Assembly (NCBI GenBank): GCA_964645585.1
Contig: CAZYAN010000019.1
Coordinates: 3,698-67,697, forward strand
Direction: 5' to 3'
Source of the DNA: DATGSL01 sp964645585
GTDB taxonomy: Bacteria > Verrucomicrobiota > Verrucomicrobiia > Opitutales > T3Sed10-336
Length of the DNA stretch: 64,000 nucleotides
The translations under genes were made by a program, and so were the position numbers. This document shows, piece by piece, positions 56,086 through 64,000 of the stretch; position 1 is the first letter of the stretch; each line of letters begins with the position of its first letter. The notes below the pieces were generated by a model. That model was not told the origin of the DNA and did not search any database. It worked only from the letters and a program-made list of their open reading frames with translations.

Positions 56086-57573
56086 TTATCTCACCAGCCG
56101 GTAGAAGGACGAGGAGTCGGGATTGATGATGAAAACGGAATGATTGTTGTCGATCATTTCCGTTTCCGCGTTCACAGGGCTCCAGACGGGCGGAGAGAGG
56201 GTGTCCGTTTGCTCGAGGACGAACCCATCGACGCCCGAGGGCCAGGAGAGCTGGATCCCCTCGTCGGTTTGCTGAATGGAGAGAATCGAGGGTGCGATGT
56301 AAGTAACCCACATCGGATCGTCGAGGGCGATTGTTACCGGTTGCAGTGTCGGCGGGCCGGGTGCGGTGTAGCGGACGCCGGGCGTTGGGTTGTTGCCCGG
56401 ACCGCCGGGATTGTAAAAGGGCAAATAATCGCCGGTCGCCGGAATCTCGACATGGGTGATCTGGCGCATCGCGGCCTCGTCGCCTTTCAGGATAATGTCG
56501 ATGTAGTTGTCGTGATCCTCCTGATACGCGAGGTCGTAGGGGGCTATCGGATTTCCGTCGGTATCGGCATCGGGCAAACCGAGTTCGGCCAAACCGATGA
56601 TTTCAATTGTTCCGCCTGATACTTGATACGGAACGCGGGTCTCGGTCAGCTGAATCGTCGTGTCGCCATCCAAAACATGGAGGCGGAAAAAGGTTTGGAA
56701 ATCGGTGGGGAACACCGAGCTGACGCCGTCCGGGGAGAAGCCTCCGGTGGTCAGGATGCGCAACCGATATTGGGCGTCGTCGCCGTAGAGCGTTCGGCCA
56801 TCGTTGGGCAATTGCGCGGCGAACGAGGATGGTCCGCCTTCGCCGGCAGTGCTCATGTGGTTGAGTTTCGCTCCCGCCAATGTCGGACCTCCGCCTTCGA
56901 CGTAGGAGTGGCCGCTGGCCTTTTCGAGTCCAACCGCACTGACGGGGCCGTTCGGGCCGACGAGCATCAGCGGCGTGTCGTCGGCCACGATCACGGTTTT
57001 CACGATGTAAATCGCGTCCGGGTCCGACGGCGGCAGACGGTTCCCGAATTCGCCGAAGACAACGACGGTGTTTCGCTCGTTGTATTCAAAATTCGGGAAT
57101 ATTGAGGCGACTTCCGGATGGAGAACGGTTCCGTCGTTGAGATGGATCTCGAAATCGGTCGGATCGACGGTGCTCGGCAGTACCGGCCAGCTGAATACGA
57201 TCGGCATGGCATCGGCGTCGTGAACAGGAAAACCATAGGTGGCGGCGGTGCCCGGAACGGACGCGGCGGAAGTGAAGGCGCGGTCCGAGGCGCGATCGGC
57301 GATTTCCGGCGGAAGGTCCATCCAAGTGCCGCCCGCCGCGAGGACTGTCGCCTTGTTCAGCGGCGCGATGCCGATAATTCCCTCGAAAGCGTAGTTGGCG
57401 GCCAGGATTTCGGGGACGTCGCGCCAGAGGTCCGCTTCGATAAGAATGTCCTGTTTGAGACTTCTATACGTGGCGGTCGGAAACGGACCTTCCGGATCGG
57501 GACCGGGAATCACGGCGGAAACGGGAAGGTGGCTACTAACAAGGAGGGCAGTAATCAGGATCGTTTTTTTCAA
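56086..57573 (-). CDS. Secreted protein of unknown function (third gene of the giant-protein operon)
   Basis: A 495-residue exported protein with signal peptide MKKTILITALLVSSHLPVSA. I do not recognise the family. The body is beta-rich with clusters such as DFEIHLNDGTVLHPE, NTVVVFGEFGNRL, GHSYVEGGGPTLAGAKLNHMS and YGDDAQYRLRILTTGGFSP. The last 50 residues carry the shared small module (FVLEQTDTLSPPVWSPV ... SSSFYRLVR). It is 41 bases downstream of the 183-residue gene, in the same direction, so it is probably cotranscribed with it and the giant gene. Confidence 0.7.
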   Translation of the reverse strand: MKKTILITALLVSSHLPVSAVIPGPDPEGPFPTATYRSLKQDILIEADLWRDVPEILAANYAFEGIIGIAPLNKATVLAAGGTWMDLPPEIADRASDRAFTSAASVPGTAATYGFPVHDADAMPIVFSWPVLPSTVDPTDFEIHLNDGTVLHPEVASIFPNFEYNERNTVVVFGEFGNRLPPSDPDAIYIVKTVIVADDTPLMLVGPNGPVSAVGLEKASGHSYVEGGGPTLAGAKLNHMSTAGEGGPSSFAAQLPNDGRTLYGDDAQYRLRILTTGGFSPDGVSSVFPTDFQTFFRLHVLDGDTTIQLTETRVPYQVSGGTIEIIGLAELGLPDADTDGNPIAPYDLAYQEDHDNYIDIILKGDEAAMRQITHVEIPATGDYLPFYNPGGPGNNPTPGVRYTAPGPPTLQPVTIALDDPMWVTYIAPSILSIQQTDEGIQLSWPSGVDGFVLEQTDTLSPPVWSPVNAETEMIDNNHSVFIINPDSSSFYRLVR

Positions 57574-57614
57574 TTTACAGGCGGGTTTTCTTTACTCGTG
57601 TGGAGATGAGCTTT

Positions 57615-58166
57615 TCAGGATTTTGTTTGCGAGGAAGTAATCGGCGGAGCGAAGCCGCCGCCGGCGTCGGTGGCGAAGAGGCTGTTTTCTTTTTGGTTGT
57701 AGAAGAGAAGAAGTCCGCCGGACGGATTTTGCAGGGTCTCGGAATCGCTGTCGGGGTCGAACCAGTCGGGCGCGGACGCGCGATCGCCTGGAAAGCGGGG
57801 AGAGGTGGTCAGCATCAGACCGAACATGTCGGGATCGCGCAGGGCGGCGAGAAGATCCGGCCCCGGCTCGATTTCGAGGAACCATTGCCACTGTTTCACC
57901 GATTGATCAGAACCGGCGGTTTCGGTTCGTTGGGCGTTAACGATGCGGTCTTCCGTTCCCGGGTGACGCCAGAAGGCGCGGCGGAAAATCTCCTCGGGCG
58001 AGTAGGCGGACCCCGCGGTTTCTCTGGGTGCGACGGCCGGTGTGTCTGCCTCGGCACCTGCCGGCGCCGTTTTTCGCTGGAACGCGAAGGGAAGAATCGC
58101 GGTCGCGCCGAAGGCGATCGCCATAAGCGCGGCGAGGCCGATGAACAAGAGCGGTTTCCACTTCAT
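57615..58166 (-). CDS. Small membrane-anchored or exported protein of unknown function
   Basis: A 183-residue protein with one N-terminal hydrophobic helix (LLFIGLAALMAIAFGATAIL), no further membrane segment and an Asp/Pro-rich body. No family is recognised. Its ATG overlaps the stop of the giant gene by one base (TAATG), a clear sign of translational coupling and joint function. It is followed 41 bases later by the 495-residue exported protein. Confidence 0.7.
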   Translation of the reverse strand: MKWKPLLFIGLAALMAIAFGATAILPFAFQRKTAPAGAEADTPAVAPRETAGSAYSPEEIFRRAFWRHPGTEDRIVNAQRTETAGSDQSVKQWQWFLEIEPGPDLLAALRDPDMFGLMLTTSPRFPGDRASAPDWFDPDSDSETLQNPSGGLLLFYNQKENSLFATDAGGGFAPPITSSQTKS

Positions 58167-61100
58167 TAGTTTCCGGAGTGCGAATAGGTGCGGAGGAAGA
58201 GTTTGATATCGGCCACGCTGCGGACGAAACGGTCGAGGCCTTCTTGTTCATTGCTGAGAAGCGTGTAGGCCGGGATTACCAGTTTCCATTGGCTGTTCCA
58301 GACGCTTCGGCCGACGAGCCGCGTATTCGTAAATTCGGACGGCATGGTGCTGTAGAAATAGGCCGGGTCGTCCACGGGACGGAACGCCTGGTGCTTGCGG
58401 ATCATCCAGAGCTGCTCGTTGAGCGTTCCTTCCGGTGTGAAGAACTGCGTTTCGGAGAAATCGTTCTGTCCGAGATTGAACGGAAGCGGCATCGCCTGGT
58501 CCTTGACCGTCCAGGAACGCAACATTCCGGTGTCTCCGAAGGCCGGGGCCAGCATGGTATCGATGCCCGCGGGAATCAGGTAGACGTATGGCGTAGCGCT
58601 GAGGGCATTTGGATCCGAGCTGGCCGGTGAGCCGGCGTTCGGGGTGCCGATCGCGTACGGGTCCATTCCGACGTATCCGGTGAGCGCGACACCTGCTGAA
58701 TAAATCTTCGTGGCGAAGTTTGAGGCGGTGTAGGCGTGGTCCCCGGCGGCGAGCGGCCAGCCGAAGAAATTGCGTCCGTGCTCGATCGTGCTGCTGAATG
58801 GTATCACGATTCCGGGTACCGAGGAGCCGTCGGCTTTCCGAAGGTTGCGGCAATAGATCGCGACGTCGGGATCGTTGAACAGATTGCTCATAATGTGCTG
58901 TTCGAGAACCTGCCGCCAGGCCTTGTCGTCTTCGGTCGAAGCTTCGTCGGTTCGGATGCGGAAGAGTTCCTGGCGGAGCGAGAAGAGGGTGCCGTAGTGG
59001 TCGGGATTGTTGATCCCGAGCCGCGGTTTGACGACGAGCCAGTCGCTTTGGAGGCGAGCGAGGAGACTGGCGATCCCGTCGTCGCCGGTGACGCCGGTTG
59101 AGGCGACGGGATTCCCGTTTTGGAAATCGCCGAGTGACCGCGTGCTTACAGCCCCATCGATCACGGCTTGTCCGGCGGCCGTGCCGAGCAGGCCGGTTTC
59201 GTAGTCGTAGCTCTGGATCGCCAGGTAGCCGTATTGGGCGGCGAGATCGAAGAGCGCCTGGTACTGCGCGAGCGCCTCGTTGCGGAAGGTCCGGTAGGTC
59301 ATGTCGCGTGTCCGGTAGCCTTGGATGACGGCGGCGGCTCGCTGGCGGAAGGTCTCGCGTTCGGCGAGAATCTGATTTCCGCGGGCGATAATGCGGGTTA
59401 CCTCCTCATTGGCGCGCTGGAGTTCGGCCATGCGGCGGGAGAGTTCGAAACCGGTTCCGAGGATTTCATCGAGCAACTGTTCGAACTCGATCACATGCTG
59501 CTTGTCCTCGTTTTCCCATTCGTAAGCGGCGATAATGTCATCGGCATCCGCGGAGAGCTGGTCGGCTTCGAGTTCGAGGAAAGCGGCCTTGGTTTCGAGC
59601 GTCAGCCCGGACAGACCTTGGGCGTAGGAAGCGGTTGCGCCGCCGTAAAGGGAAAGGCCGCGCGCGACCGATGTCGCGTCAACCGAGAATCCGGCGACCT
59701 CCGGATATCCTTCCGCCGTGGCTTCGGCGATGTCTGAGATAAAGTCCGCGGACAATTCCAGCAGCGCGGCGCTGGCGGAATAGGCGGTCGCGGCTCGCAA
59801 CTTTTCAGAGGCTTCGGCGAGTTTGGCGGACGCGGCGTCCTCGGCGTCGTTGTATGCGGTGCGGAATTCGGTAAAAAGCTGGTAATCGCGCTCGAACAGC
59901 CGCATCAAGCCGTCCAGTGTGTCGGCCGCTTCGCGGGCATTCACTTGCGCCTGGTAAACATCGAGCAACGCGCTTTGCAATTTTCCTGGATGCGCCCGGG
60001 AGCCGCTGCCGGGCTCGGCGAATTGCATCAGGCTGTGCGGGGAAATTGTGAACGTGCGCGTCGTGAACTCGAGCGGGTCGGTGATCTCTCTGTAAACATT
60101 GTCCAGCGACCAAACAGTGGAAAGGTCCATTTCGATCGGTTCGCGGAAAGCGACCTCGACGGTTTCTTCGACGTCGGTAACATTCGCCGGCCGGTCGATC
60201 ATCCAGTAGCGATACAGGTCCGGTCCGGCATAGCCTTGGGCGTACAGTTTTCCAGGACCGATGTCGGCTGGATAGGGCGAGCCGAAGAGAGTAAGGAGTT
60301 CGTACTCGTAGGCCCTTTCCTGATCTTCGACCGCGTTGTTGTATTCATTTAGTGAATTGTTCTGATCGCGCAGAAGCCGGTTCATGACGCAGGCCTGGTC
60401 GAACGCGGCTTTGGCGTTGAGGCATGCCTGGAGCGCGCGCGAGTAAATCTGCTCGTAATGGGATTGGCCGGCTTTCAATTCGGATGGAGAAATATCGAAG
60501 GCGATTGCGCCTTTCGCGAGCCCGAGCGGATTGAGGTGGGCGCACTGGGCATCGAGCAACGCCTGGATCTTGATCGCGCTGGAGACGATCTCGCTGATCT
60601 CAGGAACGGTGGTTCGATCCACAATTTGGATACCGGTATGGCTCGGCTCGTTATCCACATCCGGGAGCATCGCGTTCGCGCTTACCCAGTGGAAATACGC
60701 GCCCTGGCCGGCGCGCGCGGCCCATTCGTCGGTGCCCCAATGGCGGGTGATGCCGGTTCTATCGTTGAATTTGCCGTCGCGCTGGTGTTCCCACCCGATC
60801 GAGGGGTCGTCGCGGTACGACTGGCGGGCCGTCAGGTCGAGAATCCGGGCGGCCACCCGGGCGACGTTGGCGGCGGCGGCGGCGAATTTGCGCTCGTCCT
60901 GGTAGTCGACCTGGACCGTTTGTCCGAGGACATTGACCGCTTCGGAACGCGGCGTCCAAGTGAAGGAATCGGACGTCAGCAGTTTGTAGTAGTTGGTGAG
61001 GATTGTCAGGTAATGGCCGTAGGCATCGCCGTGGCCTTGCGGAAACATGTGCTGGGCATCTTCTGCGTCGAGTTCGCCGTTGGCCGTCGGGCTTCCGGCT

Positions 61101-64000
61101 TTCTCCTGGATATTGTAATTGATCGCGTAGATCGATTCGCCGGAGTTGATGCCGTTGGTGTAATTCCAATAGAGACGATTGTAAGCCGGGGCGATGGTCG
61201 GGCTCGGATTGAGAAAATCGTCGCGGCCGCGAAGGAGCGCGAGCTCTTCGTCGAGGAGAGACGGAACCTGGCCTTCGAAGGAGAACCGGGACGTGTTGAC
61301 CTCGGACGCTTCGAGTTCGCCGTCGATCGAGATGGTCGGGTTGTCGGCGTCGTCGGAAGCTTCATTGCCGAGCACGGCGTAAAGATCGGCGAGGTAACCG
61401 GCGACGAGGAGAAGCGTGTCGTTGGTTCCCGGGTCGTCGTAACCGGCGTCGATACTCAAGTTCTTCGCGCGGTTGAGGAGCGTTTCATAGATTTCGATCA
61501 GTCCAAAGTCTTCGATGTTGTCGAGGTTGAGCGCGACGTCGCCCTCCCAGCGGGTTCCGGCCTGGGTGAGAATGCTGACGTCGGTGCTGACGGGGTTATT
61601 GAACAAATCGTCGGTGCGCTGGTTGAAAGGATTGATGCCGTCGAGGGCGCGTTTGATCCAGCTTTCGACGAGTTTCGGCTCCATCCAGCGGCTCCATTCG
61701 TCGCCGACGAGTTCCGCGACTTTCGTCCCCGGTTTGGCGCGGTAGCGCATGGTGAAATAGTTGTCGCTGAAGAGGAGGAGAGGGTTGCCGAGCGGCGAGT
61801 CGGCTGAGCCGCCGACGACGGCGATATTGGATAATTCACCGTTGGGTTTGAGCCAGGGCGAGCCGGGTGTAACCGCCGGGTCGACCAGGTCGGTTTCCAC
61901 GGAGACATCGATCTGGAAATCGATCGAGGAAGCGGTGCCGGGGGTGGCGTCGCTGTAGAGAGCGATTTCGATCCGATTTTCACCAGCGGAAAAATAGGCG
62001 GGCGAGAGATCGTATTGAAGCGAGAGCCCGCCGGCGGCGAGACCCGATCGGGGATCGGTCGGCGCGAGATTGCCGGGAACGGAGGTTCCGGCAGGGAGCC
62101 GGGAAGCGACGGCGGGAGTTCCGTTGACGTAGAGGACGAAACCATCGTGCTGGCCGAGTTCCGCGCTGAAGACAATTCGAGCCGGAATGGCGGCGGGGAA
62201 TTGGACTGGCGACACCGCTTTTACGACTGTGCCGGGGAGTCCTGTTCCGGGCTGGTAGGCGTTCGTGTTGATCGCGAACGTGCGCGGGAACGGGTAGTTA
62301 TCCGATGAATACGCATCTCCGGAAGGCAGCGGCACGTCGGGATTCGGATAGATCTTCCAGAGGTCTTGTCCGGGTTCGCCGAGCACGGTATCCATCGAAT
62401 ACGTGTAGGTCGGCGGCGCCACGCCGTCTTGAGGAGCGGCATAGCGCCATTCAAACTCAAACTGGCCTGGCCGGGCGGCGAAATCGCCGCTGTGGCGCAG
62501 GGTTGTCTGTTCGTCGAGCGGATTTGAAGCCGTCAGTTTTTTCAGGTCGCCCGTATAAAGCTGGGGGACCACTTTTATGACCGATACCGAGACCGGCTCT
62601 CCGGCGGGCGTAAACGCTTCACCGTTTCCGAAGAGCAAGGTGACGAAGCCGCTGCCTTCTCCGGTGGCGGTAAGCGCGTAACTGTCTACAGCCGTGTCCG
62701 AGTTTGCGATTGCGGCGAGTTCGCTTCCTCCGACGGTCACGGTGCTGGACGCGTCGACGATGTAGGTTCCGCGCCGTGCCGGATCCTCGATGAACGTTTC
62801 CACCTGGGTTCTAAGGCCGTCGATCGCATTGCGCCATTTCTGGGCATCCGCGTCGGTGTCGTCCACGATGCCCTTGAGCGCGGTTGCGTCTTCGGGACTG
62901 AGCGCGTTCAGGTGGAGATAGTCCTCGCCAGCGGTTTCGTCGATAAATTCGCCGATCAGCGTGAGTCCGCCAATCTCGCCGAGGTTGGGATCAAAGTAGA
63001 ACCGCTGCTGCAAATGCGGCGGCAGCAGTTGAAAGTACGTTTTGCCATTCTGTGAAGTGGTGGCAATCGATGACGGGATCTCGGTCAGGCCGACGGCTGC
63101 GTCGTTGAGGAGAATGGTTTTGGCGCGGGTGGCGTCGTGCAACGTGACGCTCGGTTCCTCGGGACCGTGCCGGGCGATCGACTGCTGATAGAGGACAACG
63201 GCGCTTGACTGGCCGCGGACCGACGGCAGGCCGTGGTTGGCCAGCGCGAGCGTTTCGCCGACGCTCATCGTCGGGGCATCGTCCGGCCAGACTGGACGAT
63301 AGACCACGGTAAGCGGCGTGCCGTCGACCGGATCGCCGACGAAGTTTCCTTCGGAATCGACTGGACGAAGGTAGGGGAGGATCGTGCCGGCTTCCGGCTG
63401 GGTCGCGCGGCCGGGAATGTAGAAACCGTCGCGCATCGTGTAGTAAAATTGCATGCCGAGCACGGGATCGCCGCCTTCGTGGGGACCGCGGTAGACCCAG
63501 TCGTACCCCTTGCGGTCCTGAAAGGTGAAGCGCTCATAAGTTTCGGGCGCCTCGGGATCGTAGTTTTCCGGTTCGCCAATCTTGACTTCCAGGTTGCGAG
63601 AATGGCCGGTTTCAGGATCGATCGGCAGCGGGAGACGCGGAAGCGGCATCGGGGAATTGAGAATCGTCCCGGCGGTGACCGGATAATCGAACGTGTAAAC
63701 CTCGTCTTCGCGCACGACTTCCCAGACCGCCATCGCTGGACGATTGTCGGTCGGGTCCGTGTATTCGAGGAGAACGCGCGGCAGCGACGTGAAGCCATCG
63801 CCTTCCGTGATATTGAGGTCATCGCGCAAAGCGTACACGCGACCGGCGAGCATCAGCGCGTGTTCCTCGTTCGGATTGTAGCCGGGCAAACCCGGGTCGT
63901 TTTGCGTATAGACAAACCCGCCGACCTGAGATGGTGACAGGTCGCCGGAACCGGCGTTGGAGGCCAGGACGATCTTGGGACTGTCCGACCGGTAGCTGAC
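58166..64000 (-). CDS. Giant protein of unknown function, 5' end outside the window
   Basis: At least 1944 residues; the frame is open to the window edge, so the start is not seen. The N-terminal two thirds mix beta-rich segments (DGFVLYVNGTPAV, ENRIEIALYSD) with helical ones. A long, charged helical region lies about 400-650 residues from the C-terminus (KLAEASEKLRAATAYSASAA, ELQRANEEVTRIIARGNQIL). A conserved-looking C-terminal domain follows (VIPFSSTIEHGRNFFGWPL, NFATKIYSAGVALTGYV, SQWKLVIPAYTLLSNEQEGL, FLRTYSHSGN). The order long helical bundle then beta domain weakly recalls Tc-toxin A subunits, but I cannot support that name. It is the first of three coupled genes. Confidence 0.75.
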   Translation of the reverse strand, partial: VSYRSDSPKIVLASNAGSGDLSPSQVGGFVYTQNDPGLPGYNPNEEHALMLAGRVYALRDDLNITEGDGFTSLPRVLLEYTDPTDNRPAMAVWEVVREDEVYTFDYPVTAGTILNSPMPLPRLPLPIDPETGHSRNLEVKIGEPENYDPEAPETYERFTFQDRKGYDWVYRGPHEGGDPVLGMQFYYTMRDGFYIPGRATQPEAGTILPYLRPVDSEGNFVGDPVDGTPLTVVYRPVWPDDAPTMSVGETLALANHGLPSVRGQSSAVVLYQQSIARHGPEEPSVTLHDATRAKTILLNDAAVGLTEIPSSIATTSQNGKTYFQLLPPHLQQRFYFDPNLGEIGGLTLIGEFIDETAGEDYLHLNALSPEDATALKGIVDDTDADAQKWRNAIDGLRTQVETFIEDPARRGTYIVDASSTVTVGGSELAAIANSDTAVDSYALTATGEGSGFVTLLFGNGEAFTPAGEPVSVSVIKVVPQLYTGDLKKLTASNPLDEQTTLRHSGDFAARPGQFEFEWRYAAPQDGVAPPTYTYSMDTVLGEPGQDLWKIYPNPDVPLPSGDAYSSDNYPFPRTFAINTNAYQPGTGLPGTVVKAVSPVQFPAAIPARIVFSAELGQHDGFVLYVNGTPAVASRLPAGTSVPGNLAPTDPRSGLAAGGLSLQYDLSPAYFSAGENRIEIALYSDATPGTASSIDFQIDVSVETDLVDPAVTPGSPWLKPNGELSNIAVVGGSADSPLGNPLLLFSDNYFTMRYRAKPGTKVAELVGDEWSRWMEPKLVESWIKRALDGINPFNQRTDDLFNNPVSTDVSILTQAGTRWEGDVALNLDNIEDFGLIEIYETLLNRAKNLSIDAGYDDPGTNDTLLLVAGYLADLYAVLGNEASDDADNPTISIDGELEASEVNTSRFSFEGQVPSLLDEELALLRGRDDFLNPSPTIAPAYNRLYWNYTNGINSGESIYAINYNIQEKAGSPTANGELDAEDAQHMFPQGHGDAYGHYLTILTNYYKLLTSDSFTWTPRSEAVNVLGQTVQVDYQDERKFAAAAANVARVAARILDLTARQSYRDDPSIGWEHQRDGKFNDRTGITRHWGTDEWAARAGQGAYFHWVSANAMLPDVDNEPSHTGIQIVDRTTVPEISEIVSSAIKIQALLDAQCAHLNPLGLAKGAIAFDISPSELKAGQSHYEQIYSRALQACLNAKAAFDQACVMNRLLRDQNNSLNEYNNAVEDQERAYEYELLTLFGSPYPADIGPGKLYAQGYAGPDLYRYWMIDRPANVTDVEETVEVAFREPIEMDLSTVWSLDNVYREITDPLEFTTRTFTISPHSLMQFAEPGSGSRAHPGKLQSALLDVYQAQVNAREAADTLDGLMRLFERDYQLFTEFRTAYNDAEDAASAKLAEASEKLRAATAYSASAALLELSADFISDIAEATAEGYPEVAGFSVDATSVARGLSLYGGATASYAQGLSGLTLETKAAFLELEADQLSADADDIIAAYEWENEDKQHVIEFEQLLDEILGTGFELSRRMAELQRANEEVTRIIARGNQILAERETFRQRAAAVIQGYRTRDMTYRTFRNEALAQYQALFDLAAQYGYLAIQSYDYETGLLGTAAGQAVIDGAVSTRSLGDFQNGNPVASTGVTGDDGIASLLARLQSDWLVVKPRLGINNPDHYGTLFSLRQELFRIRTDEASTEDDKAWRQVLEQHIMSNLFNDPDVAIYCRNLRKADGSSVPGIVIPFSSTIEHGRNFFGWPLAAGDHAYTASNFATKIYSAGVALTGYVGMDPYAIGTPNAGSPASSDPNALSATPYVYLIPAGIDTMLAPAFGDTGMLRSWTVKDQAMPLPFNLGQNDFSETQFFTPEGTLNEQLWMIRKHQAFRPVDDPAYFYSTMPSEFTNTRLVGRSVWNSQWKLVIPAYTLLSNEQEGLDRFVRSVADIKLFLRTYSHSGN

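Noticed and set aside
60458..61807. Long plus-strand frame of 449 codons opposite the giant gene
   Set aside because: Shadow frame; composition (runs of RIE, GVV) is typical of reverse-strand reading, and there is no ribosome site or homology.
58166..64000. Calling the giant protein a Tc-toxin A subunit
   Set aside because: Only the order of a long helical region and a following beta domain is similar; no TcB/TcC partner or diagnostic motif is visible.
1..64000. rRNA, tRNA, insertion sequence or prophage genes
   Set aside because: I looked for cloverleaf-like segments in the gaps and for transposase or integrase motifs in the translations and found none I can support.

Overview
The window looks like a chromosomal segment of a GC-rich (about 60% by eye) Verrucomicrobiota bacterium, probably an opitutal/puniceicoccal relative, assembled as a scaffold (a run of exactly 100 N at 508-607). 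This is inferred from the mix of many secreted sulfatases, PEP-CTERM proteins, H-X9-DG type pseudopilins, SGNH esterases and a multiheme-TPR protein. The lineage was not tested against any database. I saw no rRNA, tRNA, CRISPR array, transposase or phage gene.

Layout. 1-5.1 kb is housekeeping: the end of a GyrA/ParC-type topoisomerase subunit, threonine ammonia-lyase, NADP-type glutamate dehydrogenase, and two Ric/YtfE-like di-iron proteins, the second lacking the Cys-Cys motif. 5.2-13.5 kb is a forward operon of three Sec-exported sulfatases (one fused to a PA14 domain) and a TIM-barrel glycosidase. 13.5-27.9 kb holds a LacI regulator and PfkB sugar kinase, an FGE-like secreted protein, a pseudopilin, a PEP-CTERM protein, a secreted ADP-ribosylglycohydrolase-family protein, an esterase, an RbsBAC-type importer, an octaheme cytochrome-HEAT-TPR protein and a DUF2071 protein. 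28-46.4 kb is a surface and secreted region: two more pseudopilins, two more PEP-CTERM proteins, two SGNH esterases, a large protein with three repeated lectin-like modules, a ThuA-like/phosphoesterase fusion, and a single-chain regulator made of two complete LacI proteins. 46.4-54.8 kb is on the minus strand: a CDF cation transporter, a sugar-isomerase-like protein, ProA, a canonical formylglycine-generating enzyme (FGE) and two Tat-exported paralogous sulfatases. 55.3-56.0 kb is an AbrB-like/PIN toxin-antitoxin pair. 56-64 kb is a minus-strand operon of three unrecognised genes, one a giant protein running off the window.

How the parts fit. The five sulfatases and the cytoplasmic FGE form a sulfated-glycan degrading set. 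The LacI-kinase-ABC importer genes would take up and phosphorylate a released sugar. A near-identical promoter/palindrome (TTGACC, 11 bases, TGGCGCAA-N4-TTGCGCCA) precedes both the FGE-like gene cluster and the importer. A degenerate copy precedes the first sulfatase operon, so all three may be one regulon. A second motif (TTTCAACAATGTGAA) is shared by the tandem LacI-LacI gene and a neighbouring PEP-CTERM/SGNH operon.

The best candidates for something undescribed are the tandem LacI-LacI regulator with its shared motif, a small beta module carried by seven otherwise unrelated exported proteins, a four-copy dispersed two-hairpin repeat, a 16-codon ORF translationally coupled to the octaheme protein, and the giant-protein operon at the right end.
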